Origin: Dasypus novemcinctus | Lineage: Eukaryota; Chordata; Mammalia; Cingulata; Dasypodidae | Direction of reading: 5' to 3' | DNA: 64,000 bases | Assembly: GCF_030445035.2 (NCBI RefSeq) | Contig: NC_080682.1 | Coordinates: 32,222,770-32,286,769 of the forward strand | Shown here: positions 35,341 through 47,000 of the stretch, one piece after another | How positions within the stretch are numbered: the first letter of the stretch is position 1 | Layout of the letters: the number at the start of each line of letters is the position of its first letter | Translations under genes and position numbers: made by a program | The notes under the pieces: generated by a model | What the model saw: the letters and a program-made list of their open reading frames with translations, nothing else | Database searches by the model: none | Told to the model about the DNA's origin: nothing

Positions 35341-36600
35341 TTTTCTTTATAGTAAACTCATATCATAAAACCTATGGAAGAAGTCCATAAAATTGATGCT
35401 AATACCCAATTCAGATGTGTTATTCATTCCTAGTGTACTTTTAAAAGATATTTTTCCAAGTGTACAAGCCATTTTAGACAATTGAGATCCTAATATATAT
35501 GACATTTGGGTTTGCATTTTCTATTCAGTATTTTACTTAAAATATCTTTCCATATTAGTAAATATATTTACAAATCATTTTAATGTCAACCTGTTACTTC
35601 ATAATTATACACAATAGTTAATTTAACTGTTCCATTTATGTAGGCATTTGGGTAGTTTTTTTTAATTTTTTACTATTTTATTTTTTATTTTTTTAATTTA
35701 TTTTTCTCTCCTTCACCTCCCCACCCCGGTTGTTTGTTCTCTGTGTCTATTTGCTGTGTCTTCTTTGTCCGCTTCTGTTGTTGTCAGCGGCATGGGAATA
35801 TGTGTTTCTTTTTGTTGTGTCATCTTGTTGTGTCTTTTCTCCATGTGTGCGGCACCATTCTTGGGCAGGCAGCACTTTCTTTTGTGCTGGGCGGCTCTCC
35901 TTAAGGGGCGCACTCCTTGTTCGTGAGGCATTAGCACTGCACATGGGCCAGCTGCACACGGGTCAAAGTGGCCCGGGGTTTGAACCACGGACCTCCCATG
36001 TGGTAGACGGATGCCCTAACTACTGGGCCTAGTCTGCCGTCATTTTTTACTATTTTAAAGTGTTATGAAATATAATCCTGTACGCATAAACAGTACCCAG
36101 ATTTTTATCTAGAGTAGATTTCTAAGAGTAAAGCGTAGTGATGAAGGGATATGATCAACTTAAAGCCCTTATTATATAAAGTCCAGAACACTGTATAACA
36201 ATGCATACTCACCAGCAATTTGAAATATAATTCTCCTTAGTCTTTGCAAGTTTTCCAGTTAAAATATTTCACGATTTAAGTTGCATTTCTTTAACTTTCG
36301 AAATAGAAAACTTCTTTTAAATATCTCACAGTTTTGTATGGAATTTACCTTTGCATTATTTTGCCCCATTTATAATGTTGTGAATAGACATTTTTTCTTA
36401 ATTTGTAACTACTACTTTATTTCTATAATAATACATGTCTACTATATTTGTAAATATATTTCGAGTGTGTTCCATGTATCTGTGTATTTGACTCCATCAG
36501 TTTTGTCTTATATTTTATACCACTACATTCTCACTAAACATACCCTCTTCAATCAGAGATCAGATATGTATTTATCCTTTGCTTGGTTTTGAACAGATTT
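35341..36600 (-). mobile_element. Old L1 fragment, reverse, carrying a SINE
   Basis: 35500-35660 and 36058-36300 resemble the antisense 3' part of ancient L1 (CATTTGGGTAGTTT, AGTAGATTTCTAAGAGTAAAG, ATGCATACTCACCAGCAATTTG). The SINE at 35681-36041 splits it. Beyond 36300 the match fades. Confidence 0.5.
35681..36041 (-). mobile_element. DAS-type SINE, near full length, reverse
   Basis: The body and tRNA-like head read in reverse (GGTTTGAACCACGGACCTCCCATGTGGTAGACGG...CTACTGGGCC). A perfect 16-bp target duplication ATTTTTTACTATTTTA flanks it (35665-35680 and 36042-36057). The T-rich end at 35681-35705 is the reversed A tail. The 5' end ends AGTCTGCCG, matching the head at 62601. Confidence 0.93.
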
Positions 36601-36837
36601 ATGCTTTGTTATAAGCTTTTGTACATACAATTATTTGTTTTCCTGCTTTTGGTAATGATGTAAAGAGAAGACTTACTTTTCTTGGAAAAATCAGTTACAG
36701 AAATGTCTTTTGTTACCCCCACTAAACTTTTAATTACCCTTTGAATTTGACAGTAATTCCTCCAATTGTGAACTCTAAAATTTCTACAAAAAATGTATTT
36801 TATTTTTTGTACTTTCTAGCCAGATCCTTTTCTTCTA

Positions 36838-37517
36838 CATTTCCCCAAAAATGATATGTGACTTATTAAATGAGAACAAAACTATCTCCTTCAGTGGGTT
36901 TATGACTTGGCTCTTTGCAGAACATTTCCTTAGAGAAATAGAGATCATCTTGCTTGTGGTGATGGCCTATGACTACTACATGGCCATCTGCAGGGCCGTG
37001 CATTACATGATCATAATGAATGGAGGGTGTGTGTCTCCTGGGGGTCACGTCCTAGGCTGAGTGATTTCTTCATGCCTTGATTCAAATCTCTTTGCTGTGG
37101 TTGCCCTTCTGCCACCCCAGTATCATTGATTATTTCACCTGTGATCTTTACCCTCTGCTGACACTCTCCTGCTCTGAAACTCACGTCTTTGGGCTCCCTG
37201 TTGCAGCCAATAGTGGACTGATGTGTATGCTCAGTTTTTATATTCTTATCATCTTCTATGTCCTCATTCTTTTCTCCCTCAGAACTCATAGCTCTGAAGG
37301 ACAGTGGAGAGCTGTCTTCACCTGTGTATCCAATACTGCCATGGTCATCTTATTCTTTGTGTCCTATATATTTGTGTACCTTCATCCCATGACCACCTTC
37401 CCCATTGACAAAGCAGTGGCTGTGCTTTATTTTATGATAACACACCCATATTAAACCCTAATATACATGCTTTGAAATGCAGAAGTGAAAAATACCATGT
37501 GGGAAGAAAAAGACAAG
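36838..37517 (+). pseudogene. Olfactory receptor pseudogene, family 4, 5'-truncated
   Basis: It begins at about TM2/TM3 (PKMICDLL at 36845). TM1 and the start codon are absent, and sequence before ~36810 is not OR-like. The first frame (36851-37060) has FAEHFL, then MAYDYYMAIC, where Tyr replaces the Arg of DRY, and it ends in TM4. The frame then shifts by one, with two in-frame stops near 37050-37060. A second frame (37077-37454) has LPFCHPSIIDYFTCDLYPLL, SLRTHSSEG and PIDKAVAV. A further indel at about 37440-37465 breaks the TPILNPLIY motif, and a stop (TGA) replaces Arg in TLRN. The tail AEVKN ends near 37517. It is the only OR on the + strand. Dead. Confidence 0.9.
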
Positions 37518-37845
37518 AGGAAACTGGAGTTAAAGAATAATCTTGGGTAAAAGCTCACATAAATAGAGAAATTACAAACAAAATCCATTCATATTTTAAC
37601 AGCAAGCAATGCCAATGCAAAGAATTTCAGGTTGCAGTCACAACACGTGGGTTCAAGTATGTTTTGATCCCTTTCCTATCTAAATCTTCAATGTTTCATC
37701 ATTCATATATGTTTGGATACAAGATAACTAAAATCTATTCCAAGTTGATACTCCTTTGCCTTTACAAATATTGATCAAAAGTAACTTGCTAATTGACCTA
37801 AAAATTTCACAGTGTTTGGATATACTCTCTTCAAGCACTCATGCA

Positions 37846-37867
37846 AAAAAAAAAAAAAAAAAAAAAA
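37846..37867. repeat. Poly(A) tract (22 A)
   Basis: An uninterrupted run of 22 A just before the 150-bp tandem duplication. It may be the remnant tail of a retrotransposon, but no body is recognisable upstream. Confidence 0.8.
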
Positions 37868-37892
37868 TCCATGTCCTTTTAAGTCACTCAGC

Positions 37893-38192
37893 TGGAGGCT
37901 TAGAACTGCAGGCAATCCCATATTCTAGGTCCTCTCAATCATTAATGGAAATGCCACAGTCTCCCAGCGTGCAGGCTATGTTTGTTTTGTTTTAACAGTG
38001 TATAATATTTAAAAGAGATTTAACATACTACTGCATAATAACTGTAGGTTGAGAACAGCTGGCAATCCCGTATCCTAGGTCCTATCAATCATTAATGGAA
38101 ATGCCACAGTCTCCCAGTGTGTAGGCTGTGTTTGTTTTGTTTTAACATTGAATAATATTTAAAAGAGAGTTAACATACTACTGCATAATAAC
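37893..38192 (+). repeat. 150-bp tandem duplication
   Basis: Two direct units with an exact 150-bp offset (ATCATTAATGGAAATGCCACAG at 37938 and 38088; CTACTGCATAATAACT at both unit ends). The units are over 90% identical by eye, so the duplication is younger than the OR pseudogene next to it. No ORF is shared. Confidence 0.88.
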
Positions 38193-39120
38193 TAAATATA
38201 TAATCTGTAAATTGCCATATCAAAAGACTAAAGGTGTAAAATGATGTGTTCTGCACAGTGCTGTTGTGCACAAGGAGTGCCGTGCCACTCAGGGATGCCC
38301 CCTCGTAGGGGAGCACCAAGTACAAAGAGTGCACCCCATAAGCAGAGCCGCCCAGCATGAAAAAAGTGCAGCCTGCCCAGGAGAGGTGCCACACACACAG
38401 AGAGCCTACGCAGCAAGATGATGCAACAGAAAAGAGATGCAGTTTCCCAGTGCCGCTGACAAGAATACAAGCAGACACAGAAGAACACACAGCAAATGGG
38501 CAGAGAACAGACAATTGGCAGGGGTAGGGGGAAGGGGAGAGAAATAAATTTAAAAATAAAATAAAATAAAATATAATAAAATAAAATGATGTGTTCATCT
38601 CGATTGATACAAAAATTATTTGATAAAATTCAACTTCTACTTATGGTACTAGCTCTTGGTATATTAATAATATAAGAGAAATTCCTCAATATGATAAAAG
38701 GCATCTCCAAAAATTTACAGCTAACATCAAAGTAATATAAACTGTTTAATTCAATTTTCACAACATTCAAGAAAATGCAAGTATATAGGAACAGAAACAC
38801 ATCAGGTTTAGCAAGAGCTTGGGAGCAGGAAGAAAGTTGAATACAAAAGGGCACAGGAGACTATTTTCAGGAAATGAAATAGTCTATATCTGAATTGTGG
38901 ATTATACAAATCACGTGTTTGTCAAAATTGCACCTTAATAAAATTTTTAAAATCATATATATTACATATGTTCAAACAACAGACCCTTTGGTAATTAATA
39001 GAAAGCAAAATATCATTTATGATAGCAACAGAAACAACAAAATCCAGATATCTAAATTTGTCAAGAAATATGCTAGATCTATATGAAAAAAATAAAATAA
39101 AGCATCCAGATACCACCTTC
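38170..39120 (+). mobile_element. Old L1 fragments carrying a SINE
   Basis: 38597-38790 resembles the ORF2 segment ATTGATACAAAAATTATTTGATAAAATTCAAC. 38860-38950 resembles an L1 3' end (TTTGTCAAAATTGCACCTTAATAAA). 38980-39090 again resembles ORF2 (TCATTTATGATAGCAAC). The pieces are out of order, so rearrangement or several insertions are involved. Confidence 0.5.
38252..38581 (+). mobile_element. DAS-type SINE, 5'-truncated, with TSD
   Basis: It starts inside the SINE body (TGCACAGTGCTG..., equal to about 62702 of the full copy) and lacks the A/B-box head. It ends in (AAAAT)n. The 15-bp sequence TAAAATGATGTGTTC occurs on both sides (38237-38251 and 38582-38596). Part of that overlaps the A-rich tail. 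It inserted into an L1 fragment. Confidence 0.88.
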
Positions 39121-40190
39121 TATATTGATAAAGTTGTCATCATGTTTTAGATCTCTTTAACTCTCATGATAAACCTCTTGATGAACATTACCAGGAAAAG
39201 CAGAGATGAAAAATGCTATGAGGATGCTTTGGGGTTAAAAACTGACTACAACTATGAAATAATCATAACAATATAAAAATGATTTTATTCTTTAAATGAT
39301 AGAGAGGAAGTAATACCATTTCTTGGTTTCATAGCAAGTGAACACTATATGTCACAAGTAGTTTTGTGTTAGCATGCTGGTCTTTAAAAAAAAAACCTCA
39401 TGTAGTAAATTATTTATCATAATGGAATATATCACTTTCATATATTGCCCCTTTGGTTGTCAATTTTCAGTGTTAGGGTTAGGGTTCTTATTAAAGAGAT
39501 TCCCTGGACACAGCTCAAGAGATTCTAATAAATAGGACTGTTGTTGGATTGCTATATCTTCATATTATACATATTGACCAGATGTTTCTGAAACAGTTGC
39601 TATTTACATGTACATTGACTAATTATGAGGTAGATTATGTTCACATCCTTTGTCTCTTAATTAAGTCACTTTTTATTGTCTTTTCTTGGTAATAACCTTC
39701 ACAGCAGAAGCTATGAGTACCAAGAAACTCTCAAATTTTCATAAGCCATGTAGGGCAAGTGAAATATTTGCAAATAAATCACAAGGGATAAAAGCGTATT
39801 CTGTGCAAGTATTAATGTTTTGGACTTTGATTGTGTTTCTAGTCTTTCTAATCTTCAGTTACATCTGGTAAGATTTTCTCACTCTCTCTCTTTCTCTGAC
39901 ACAAGGATAGGTCTACCACTTTTTCTTGATGTATTGTTTGGACTAAAACTCTTTTTTTTTTTTTTGCGTTATCTTAGTTTGTTCTATCCATTAAGGCCCT
40001 TGTCTTCACATTTTTGCTGTGTGAAGATTTATGTATCTTATCCTGTGTGCACATTTTGGAAGAATGTGTTACAGGATTTAGCCTACTGTGTGAGTAAGAA
40101 AGGCCCAAGGGAACTTGTATATCGACCTTTTAAATACATATACATTTTGACCCAACCGTTTCATTTTTAGGAATTAACACTTGCACATAT
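39121..40190. other. Intergenic; nothing recognised
   Basis: AT-rich, with no convincing ORF or repeat. A frame at 39820-40170 lacks any motif. Confidence 0.35.
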
Positions 40191-41544
40191 TCAAAAAGAA
40201 GACAATGTTCATTAAGTGTCTATTCTGTGTTGTAACTTTTGAAGATGCAGTATTTAATAAAACAGATGTTGTTCCTTTCATTAAATTTATGTTCTAGTTT
40301 GGAGATAGAGATAACTAATGATCAGAAAAATCAGATTGTGAATTGCTGCAGAGAAGTAGACAGATGATGGCACAATGATGTGTGTTTAAGTAATTTCTCT
40401 CTAAGGAGGATGCAATTATCCTGTGCAGTTAATATGACAAGTCAGCAATGTGAAGGTCTAGAGAAGGAAGATTCCAAAAACCAAGAAGAGCTTTGTGCAA
40501 AGTCCAAAATGCTAGAATGAGGTCTTCTTGACATAAGCACAGGGAACATGGGAACATGGGACCACATGAGATGAATGTTTGATTGGGGAACATGTGGACT
40601 ATGCTTTAAAGGCAATGAAATGGTCAATTACAATTTATTGTAAGCAAATAAACAGATAATTTTCTTCCTACCCATCAAATGTTTTCAGAGCTGAAATTGA
40701 ATGCAACAGCTTTTACTTTGAAACAATTGTCAGGAATAAAAAAAAAATTTGTAAGACTTGAAGAGACAAAGTGAAGCTCAATGTTGAGAGCTGCACCAAA
40801 ATGTCCACCAAAATGAGAAGCTACCAGAAAGGACAAGCAAAATCTTTTGTGCAATGGAGTTTGCTTGAGTTCACAGATTTAGTTTTTGATCCTGATTTTA
40901 TGCATGTTGAATTAATAATCATTATATTAAGGTCATTGCTGATCTTCAAGTCAGAATAAAGGAGAGTATATAATGATACTTAACAAGGTCAAAATAATTA
41001 TTTATTCTACAATGAACACTACTCTAATGGTTTTGTTTATGTCCGTTTAGCTTGTTTTATTTCATCCTTTGATCTTAAGGCCAGACATTTCCATAAATGC
41101 TTTGCTCTCTTTACTTCAACTAATGTTTAAACTACCTTAAGAAATAATTACTATCATTCCTTGTACATAAGATCTAAAATTAAAATAAAATTTTGACAGA
41201 TGGTCAAATTCTTGCAATGTTATATAAACTAGTAAGATCAAATTCAATCCTAGTTCTGTAAGCATCAGGACCCTAAATATTTTTACATTATCTGAACTGC
41301 TATAGGACTTCCAGGATCTGAATATTATGCCCAGAAGTCATTAATATCACTGTCTGAATTCAGATAAAAAGTGATGTCCGATACAGTTGGTTATAAATGA
41401 AAGTACCCTTTACACCTAAGAAAACAAAGAACAGGGCAATGTCCATAGAATACTGAACCAGGAAGAATGAGGTCCCTGCTGGTTCTGGAAGTAATGTAAG
41501 CCCGAATCTGACCTATCAATATTTATTCATTTAAAAAAGCAAGT

Positions 41545-41730
41545 TAACTGTTTTCTATGGACCAGGACGTAACATAGAATATTGGCCCAACAGTTTCATG
41601 AGGTTGGCATCTTTAATACCATTTTACAGATGAGAAAATGTTGGGCAGAAAAGTTTGAAAATTTGCCCTCCTCACATTCAAATCCAGTATACCAGACTCC
41701 AGTCTTTGCTTAAAGAATGCATTTTACCTC
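41545..41730 (+). repeat. MIR remnant (paralogue of 19885-20090)
   Basis: TACCATTTTACAGATGAGAAAATG...GGGCAGAAAAG...TTTGCCCTCCTCACATTCAAATCC is a clear MIR core in the same position as in unit B. Confidence 0.65.
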
Positions 41731-42289
41731 CTCTGAGTGAACATCTCTGGTTTTTGGTCTGTTCATAACCTGCTGTGTTGGCTTTACATGCATAACAGAT
41801 GAATGTTTGAACCTTCAAACCATGCTTGTCCAGAGAAAATAAGACCTACAAATGGATCAGCTCTAAGGACTTGGAAGAACAGGCCTAATGTCAATTGACA
41901 AATCAGGAGAGTTTTAGGAAAAGATGAATTTGGGGCTGATTCAGATGGCCCAAGAACACCTATAAGGTCAATGAGATCTCAGAGTATTTTTTTCATTGCA
42001 GGGTCAAAGAAGTTATGTATCATGTCTTCTAAAGCTCATAAAAATATAGGTAAGCATTCAGGGTCAGTTGGATAGTTCTTTTTATACTTAATGGGACTCT
42101 GATAACAAGGTATGCTTAATATAACATTTATTTATTATTTAGAGGTTCTAAGAACTTTACAAAGATGATTCTACTTGATCCTGATAATACCTTTAACTGA
42201 AATTTAAGGACATTCATGTTTTGTCAAATTTTACCATATAAACAACAAAACTAGCCTTTAGGCGATTCTTGCTGTCCTTTTAGAAAATG

Positions 42290-42845
42290 TAGCAGAACTC
42301 CTCTGGATGGGAATTCTGTATTCTTTCTGTTATTATGTGAATCTCTACCTACCAAGACAGTTGCCTATGAACACTTGAACATATTGTGAATGCCTTAGAG
42401 GACTGCCTCAGGTTCCCCCTTCCCATGTATCCTCCCATTACTGACACACCAGATCAATGATCTTCCTCTGCCACTGTTGTGACCCTTCTGTGATCCAAAG
42501 TCTCTCCAAAAACAGATGGAATATAGGACATTTTTAGAACATTAGAATTATTCAGCATAATCTTGCAATAGTGGATACAGATCACTACAATTTTCATCAA
42601 GACCTATTAAAGTGTGTAATCCAAAATGTAAACCATAAATGTAAACCATTGGCCATGTTTAGTAGCAATGCTTCAATATTTCTACATCAATTGCAGTAAG
42701 TGTACCATCCAATGTAAAATGTTACTAATAGAGGAGAGGGGAAAAGGGGAGGGTGTGGGGTATATGGAACCCCTTATATTCTCTCTGTGAATTTTCTGTA
42801 TCCTAAAACTTCTCTGAGGATAAAATGAAAATAATAAGGCAGTGG
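42290..42845 (+). mobile_element. Repeat remnants including an L1 3' end
   Basis: 42590-42845 matches, in the opposite orientation, the L1 3' UTR at 29890-30110 (AATGTAAACCAT, GTTTAGTAGCAATGCTTCAATATTT, ATATGGAACCCCTTATATTCT, CTAAAACTTCTCTGAGGATAAAATG). 42290-42510 resembles 29440-29620 (CTCTGCCACTGTTGTGACCC, TTCTGTGATCCAAAGTCTC), a reversed 5' portion of R1. These fill the place of the missing OR in unit C. Confidence 0.6.
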
Positions 42846-43550
42846 GGGAATATATAGAAGAAAATTTCACTGTGCATACATGACAACATGTCTTATAGTG
42901 ATGAAAAACACAATGCCTAAATTTTATTTTTTATTCTTTCAAATTTTAAAAAAATTAAAAATTGTCTTTTATTGGTTATTTTTAATTTTATTTCACTTTC
43001 TTATTAATTTCATTTGGTTATTTTGTTGAAATCATTTTAATTTAGACAATATAAAACCTCAAAAACATATATGGATTCTATCAGTCTCTTCACTCCACTC
43101 CAAGAGGGATCCTTTTCTTTTTTGTCTGCCTAGACACATCTCCACATCCTCCAGCCTAAAAAATGGTGATTCTACACCCTCCCTATCTCAGAAATTGTGG
43201 TGATAATCCATTACTGTATTTACTACATTATCTCACTATTATCTTTGTCTCCAATACTATTTGACCTTGAAGGCAAACAAATATCTAGCCTTACTATTCT
43301 TGCAGTCTTAGTCATTCCTGTCTTCCCAATGTTGGGCAAAAAGTAAGGACTCATACAGGTTTCCTGAAAGAAGAAGATGATAAAAGATGTAAAAGAGAAA
43401 GAAAGTGGAAGAGAAAGAGAAGGATAGAAAAACATGAGAAAGAGAATTGGGCATTAAATCCAAAGATATGTTTTGGAATCTTAGATCTATTCTTCATTCA
43501 CTATATAATATTAATCCATTTTATATATGTGTTTCAAGTTCTTCATCTCT

Positions 43551-44080
43551 TGAACAAAAATAAATATATCTCTATATAGGATTGTTGAGAGAATTAAAAT
43601 TGTTGTACACTGTCTATTATTGTTTTTTATATTATTTTATGTTTATCTTAGGCATATCACTAAAGAAAACAGAAAAATTATCTTTTACCATTTTGAAAAT
43701 AACAAATTCTGAAACAAGCTAATACAGTGCAGAGAAATAGAACAATGTTAAAAAAGAAAAAAAAAAGAAAATTAATCAGATTTTTAAAATCAACAAACTG
43801 CTAAGAGAATCCTTAGCATAAAGATTCTATTATTCTTTTGCTTGCTTACTTAATTCTGTAAGATGTCTTTTTTTATTTGTGCCATTCATTTGTTTAACTC
43901 ATATCTGTTCTAAACTTGTCTCTTAAAATAAGATATATAATTAGTGAAACAAAATGGGGAAAAAGAGAAACAAAATGGGAAAGCGTAAAGAATATAAGAA
44001 CACAATATGAGTATGCCATTGAAGTTAGATTATTAAATCAAATATGATCATTATATTTGTTTCATATTAAAATATATGCA
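43551..44080. other. AT-rich intergenic sequence
   Basis: It matches 24150-24550 weakly (for example CTGCTAAGAGAATCCTTAGCATAAAGAT against 24399), so the B/C duplicon may extend to about 43950. Nothing else recognised. Confidence 0.4.
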
Positions 44081-47000
44081 AAAGGAAATGAGAAGTGTTT
44101 CTAAATGGATCACTAAAAATATCAGCTAAACACAAAAATAAGGAGTAATGGAAAAAAATTAAGGAATAAAAATGTATAATCTTACAAAATAAAACAATTG
44201 CAAAATGTCCTAATGAATTCCTGCATTACCAGCAATTAATTTAAATGTAAAAGCATTATCTCTCCAAGCAGAAGGCAGAGCCTGATAGAATGCATAAAAA
44301 GCATACACAACTACAAGCTATTTAAAAGATATTCACTTGAAATTTAAATAAACATATAGGATAAAAGTGAAAGAATGGAAAAAACATATTTTGTTTAAAT
44401 AGTAAGCAAATGAGAGCTGGGAAGCTATACAAATATCAGACAAAATAAATTGTTAAAAAATATTATAAAAGCCAAAAATGGCACTATGTATTGATGGGAA
44501 GTTTGATCCATCAGGGTTATCTGGCCATTATAAACATATAAGCACTTAATTACAAATCCCCAAATTATCTGAAATAATTAATAACAGAATTGAAGGGAGA
44601 AATAGAAGACTGTCCATTATAGAAAAAGGTTTCAATATACCAGACAGAGGTAAATAAGGGGAAAAAAAAACCTTGAAAATGTTTATAAACCAACTAGATG
44701 TAAGGCATGTATTTTTAATATTTCCCTCAAAACAACAGAATATATATTTTCACAAGTGCTCTTAGATCATTCTCCAGATAGACCATATATATTAGTCTGA
44801 AAACAAGGCAAGTTACTCTGTCACATTTTCCAGTGGAACAGCAACAATCCCCAAGTGCAAGGCCAAAGACCAATGAAGAAGGATGGTCCAATGATGGGCC
44901 CTTGATTCTGAAGACTATGATTACGTGCCTGTGTGCTGGAAATTTTGACTAGGGCTGCAGGGTGCCTAAGAGTTACCTCCTGAGAATCTCCATGTTGCTC
45001 AAATGTGGCCACTCTCTAAGAGAAACTCAGCATGTTAATGCATTACCTTCCCCCAGCATGGGACATGACTCCCTGGGATGAGCTTCCCTGACCCTGAGGG
45101 ATTTCTACCAAGCACCAGCTGCTGATGCAACTAGAAAAAGATCTTGAATAAAAGGGGGAAACAGTAAAGACAAATAAGTTTATATGGCTAAGAGACTTCA
45201 AAGTGAGTCAGGAGGTCATCAGAGGAGTAATGCTTATGCACGTCTCAGCAGGATCTCAGAGACAGCCAAAGGAAATACAACTCCAAGTAGTGGTTCTCCT
45301 GAGGGCTATGGAGACACTCAGGTCCTATGGTCATGGCAGATGACTCTGGAGTTCAGTGCCTTGGTAGTGGGCACTACTTTAGAATTTGTGCTCCTGAGTG
45401 GGATGGGAGTTGGTCTCAGATGTGACTTATATATACATGCTGCTTCTGTCACTTTTACTGAACCTGTGGTTGGCACCGGGGTTGGTACATGATCAGGAGA
45501 CTTGAATCACTAGAATGACTGTGTTCAAGCTGGGTCCCAAGCCTCAGCAGAGTTGCAATACTTATTCTCCAGTTCATTGGACTTACCCATGTTGGCTAAC
45601 AAGAAGGTGAGGGTGGTCAACCACCACACCAAGGAATTCAAGAGAGTCTACAACTGCAAGTAGGAGAATCACATCCATCAGCCATGTGGGATCTAAGCTC
45701 CCTCTTGAGTTAAAGGTGGAGTGGGCATCGCCATCCAGGGTCCTCAGGATAGAGGAATAAAATATGGATTAGAGTGGACTTACTGGTATTCTACTATAGA
45801 ATTATTGGGATTCTAGCAATGGAAGAAATTGAATTATTGATGTGGAGACTGTGGCCACAGGAGTTGCTGAGGGCAAAGAGAGGGAAGAAGTTGTGTGATA
45901 TGGTGGCATTTTCAGGACTTGCATTTGTCCTGAATGATATTGCAGGAACAGATGCAGGATATCATATATCCTGCCATAACCCACTGAATAGACTGGGAGA
46001 GAATGTGAACTATAATGTAAACTGTAATCCATGCTGTGTACCAGTGCCCCAAAATGTAGTCATCAAATGCAATGAACATGTCATCCTGATGAAAGAAGTT
46101 GGTGATGTGGGAGGAGTGGGGATGGGATGGGGATTGGGAGTATATGGGATCTTCTTATATTTTTAAGGTAACACTTTTTATGATCTATGTATATTTAATT
46201 TTTTTAAAAAGTCTATTAAATAAAAATATAGATAGAAAATAGAAAAAAACAAGGCAAAATAAATTTTAAAGGTTTGAAATTGTACATATTTTCTTCTTTG
46301 AGCACAAAATAATGAAATTAAAAATCAATCACATAAGAAACCACACACAAGTAGAAAAAGAATAAAATTCACTAATATATGGAAATAAACATTCTTAAAA
46401 ACTAAGGATCAAGAAGAAATCATAAGGGAAATCAGAAAATATTTAGAGATAAATGAAAATGAAAGCACAATATACCACAACTCCTGGAATGACACAAATA
46501 CTCAGGGAAATTTGTACCTATAAATGCTTATGTTAGCAAAAAAGGAAAACTTCAAATCAGTAACCTAAACTCACATTTATAGAAATGAGAAATAGTTCCA
46601 ACTAAATCCAAAATGACCAGAAAGAAGAAAATAATACAGATTAGAGTGAAGATCCATGAAATAGAAAATAAATGATAGAATTAACAACCAAAAATTTGGT
46701 TGTTTAAAATTATGTATAAAGTTTTCAAATATTTAGCTAGCCTTGCATAGTAAAATAAAAAGATAAGATGCAGACGATTAAGGTAAGAAATGAGATTGGG
46801 AATGTTCTATAGTCCTTAAAATTAAAAAAAATAAAAGAAAAAGAAAATTATATGTACAATTTCTATTAACTAATTAGATAACTTAGATGAAGTGTAAAAA
46901 TTCCTAGAAAGGCACAAATTACCTAAAATGACTCAAAAAGAAAAGAAAAAAAACAATGGACCTATACCAAGTAAAGAGATTGAATCAATAATCAACATGT

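Larger units (their letters stand above)
40195..43550 (+). repeat. OR-flank duplicon, unit C (receptor missing)
   Basis: Colinear with unit B on both sides of its OR gene: 40210-42265 matches 15020-20610, without B's ERV and R2, and 43080-43500 matches 23700-24110. The 0.8 kb between (42265-43080) contains repeat fragments and AT-rich DNA where unit B has 3.1 kb with the receptor. No OR motif is visible here on either strand. Confidence 0.6.

Noticed and set aside
39474-39490. Telomere-like TTAGGGTTAGGGTT
   Set aside because: Only about two and a half units, which is expected by chance and gives no evidence of an interstitial telomere.
45184-46166. ORFs of 102 and 130 codons in R1
   Set aside because: The frames are not kept in the other R1 copies (1-660, 3330-4230, 28065-29640).
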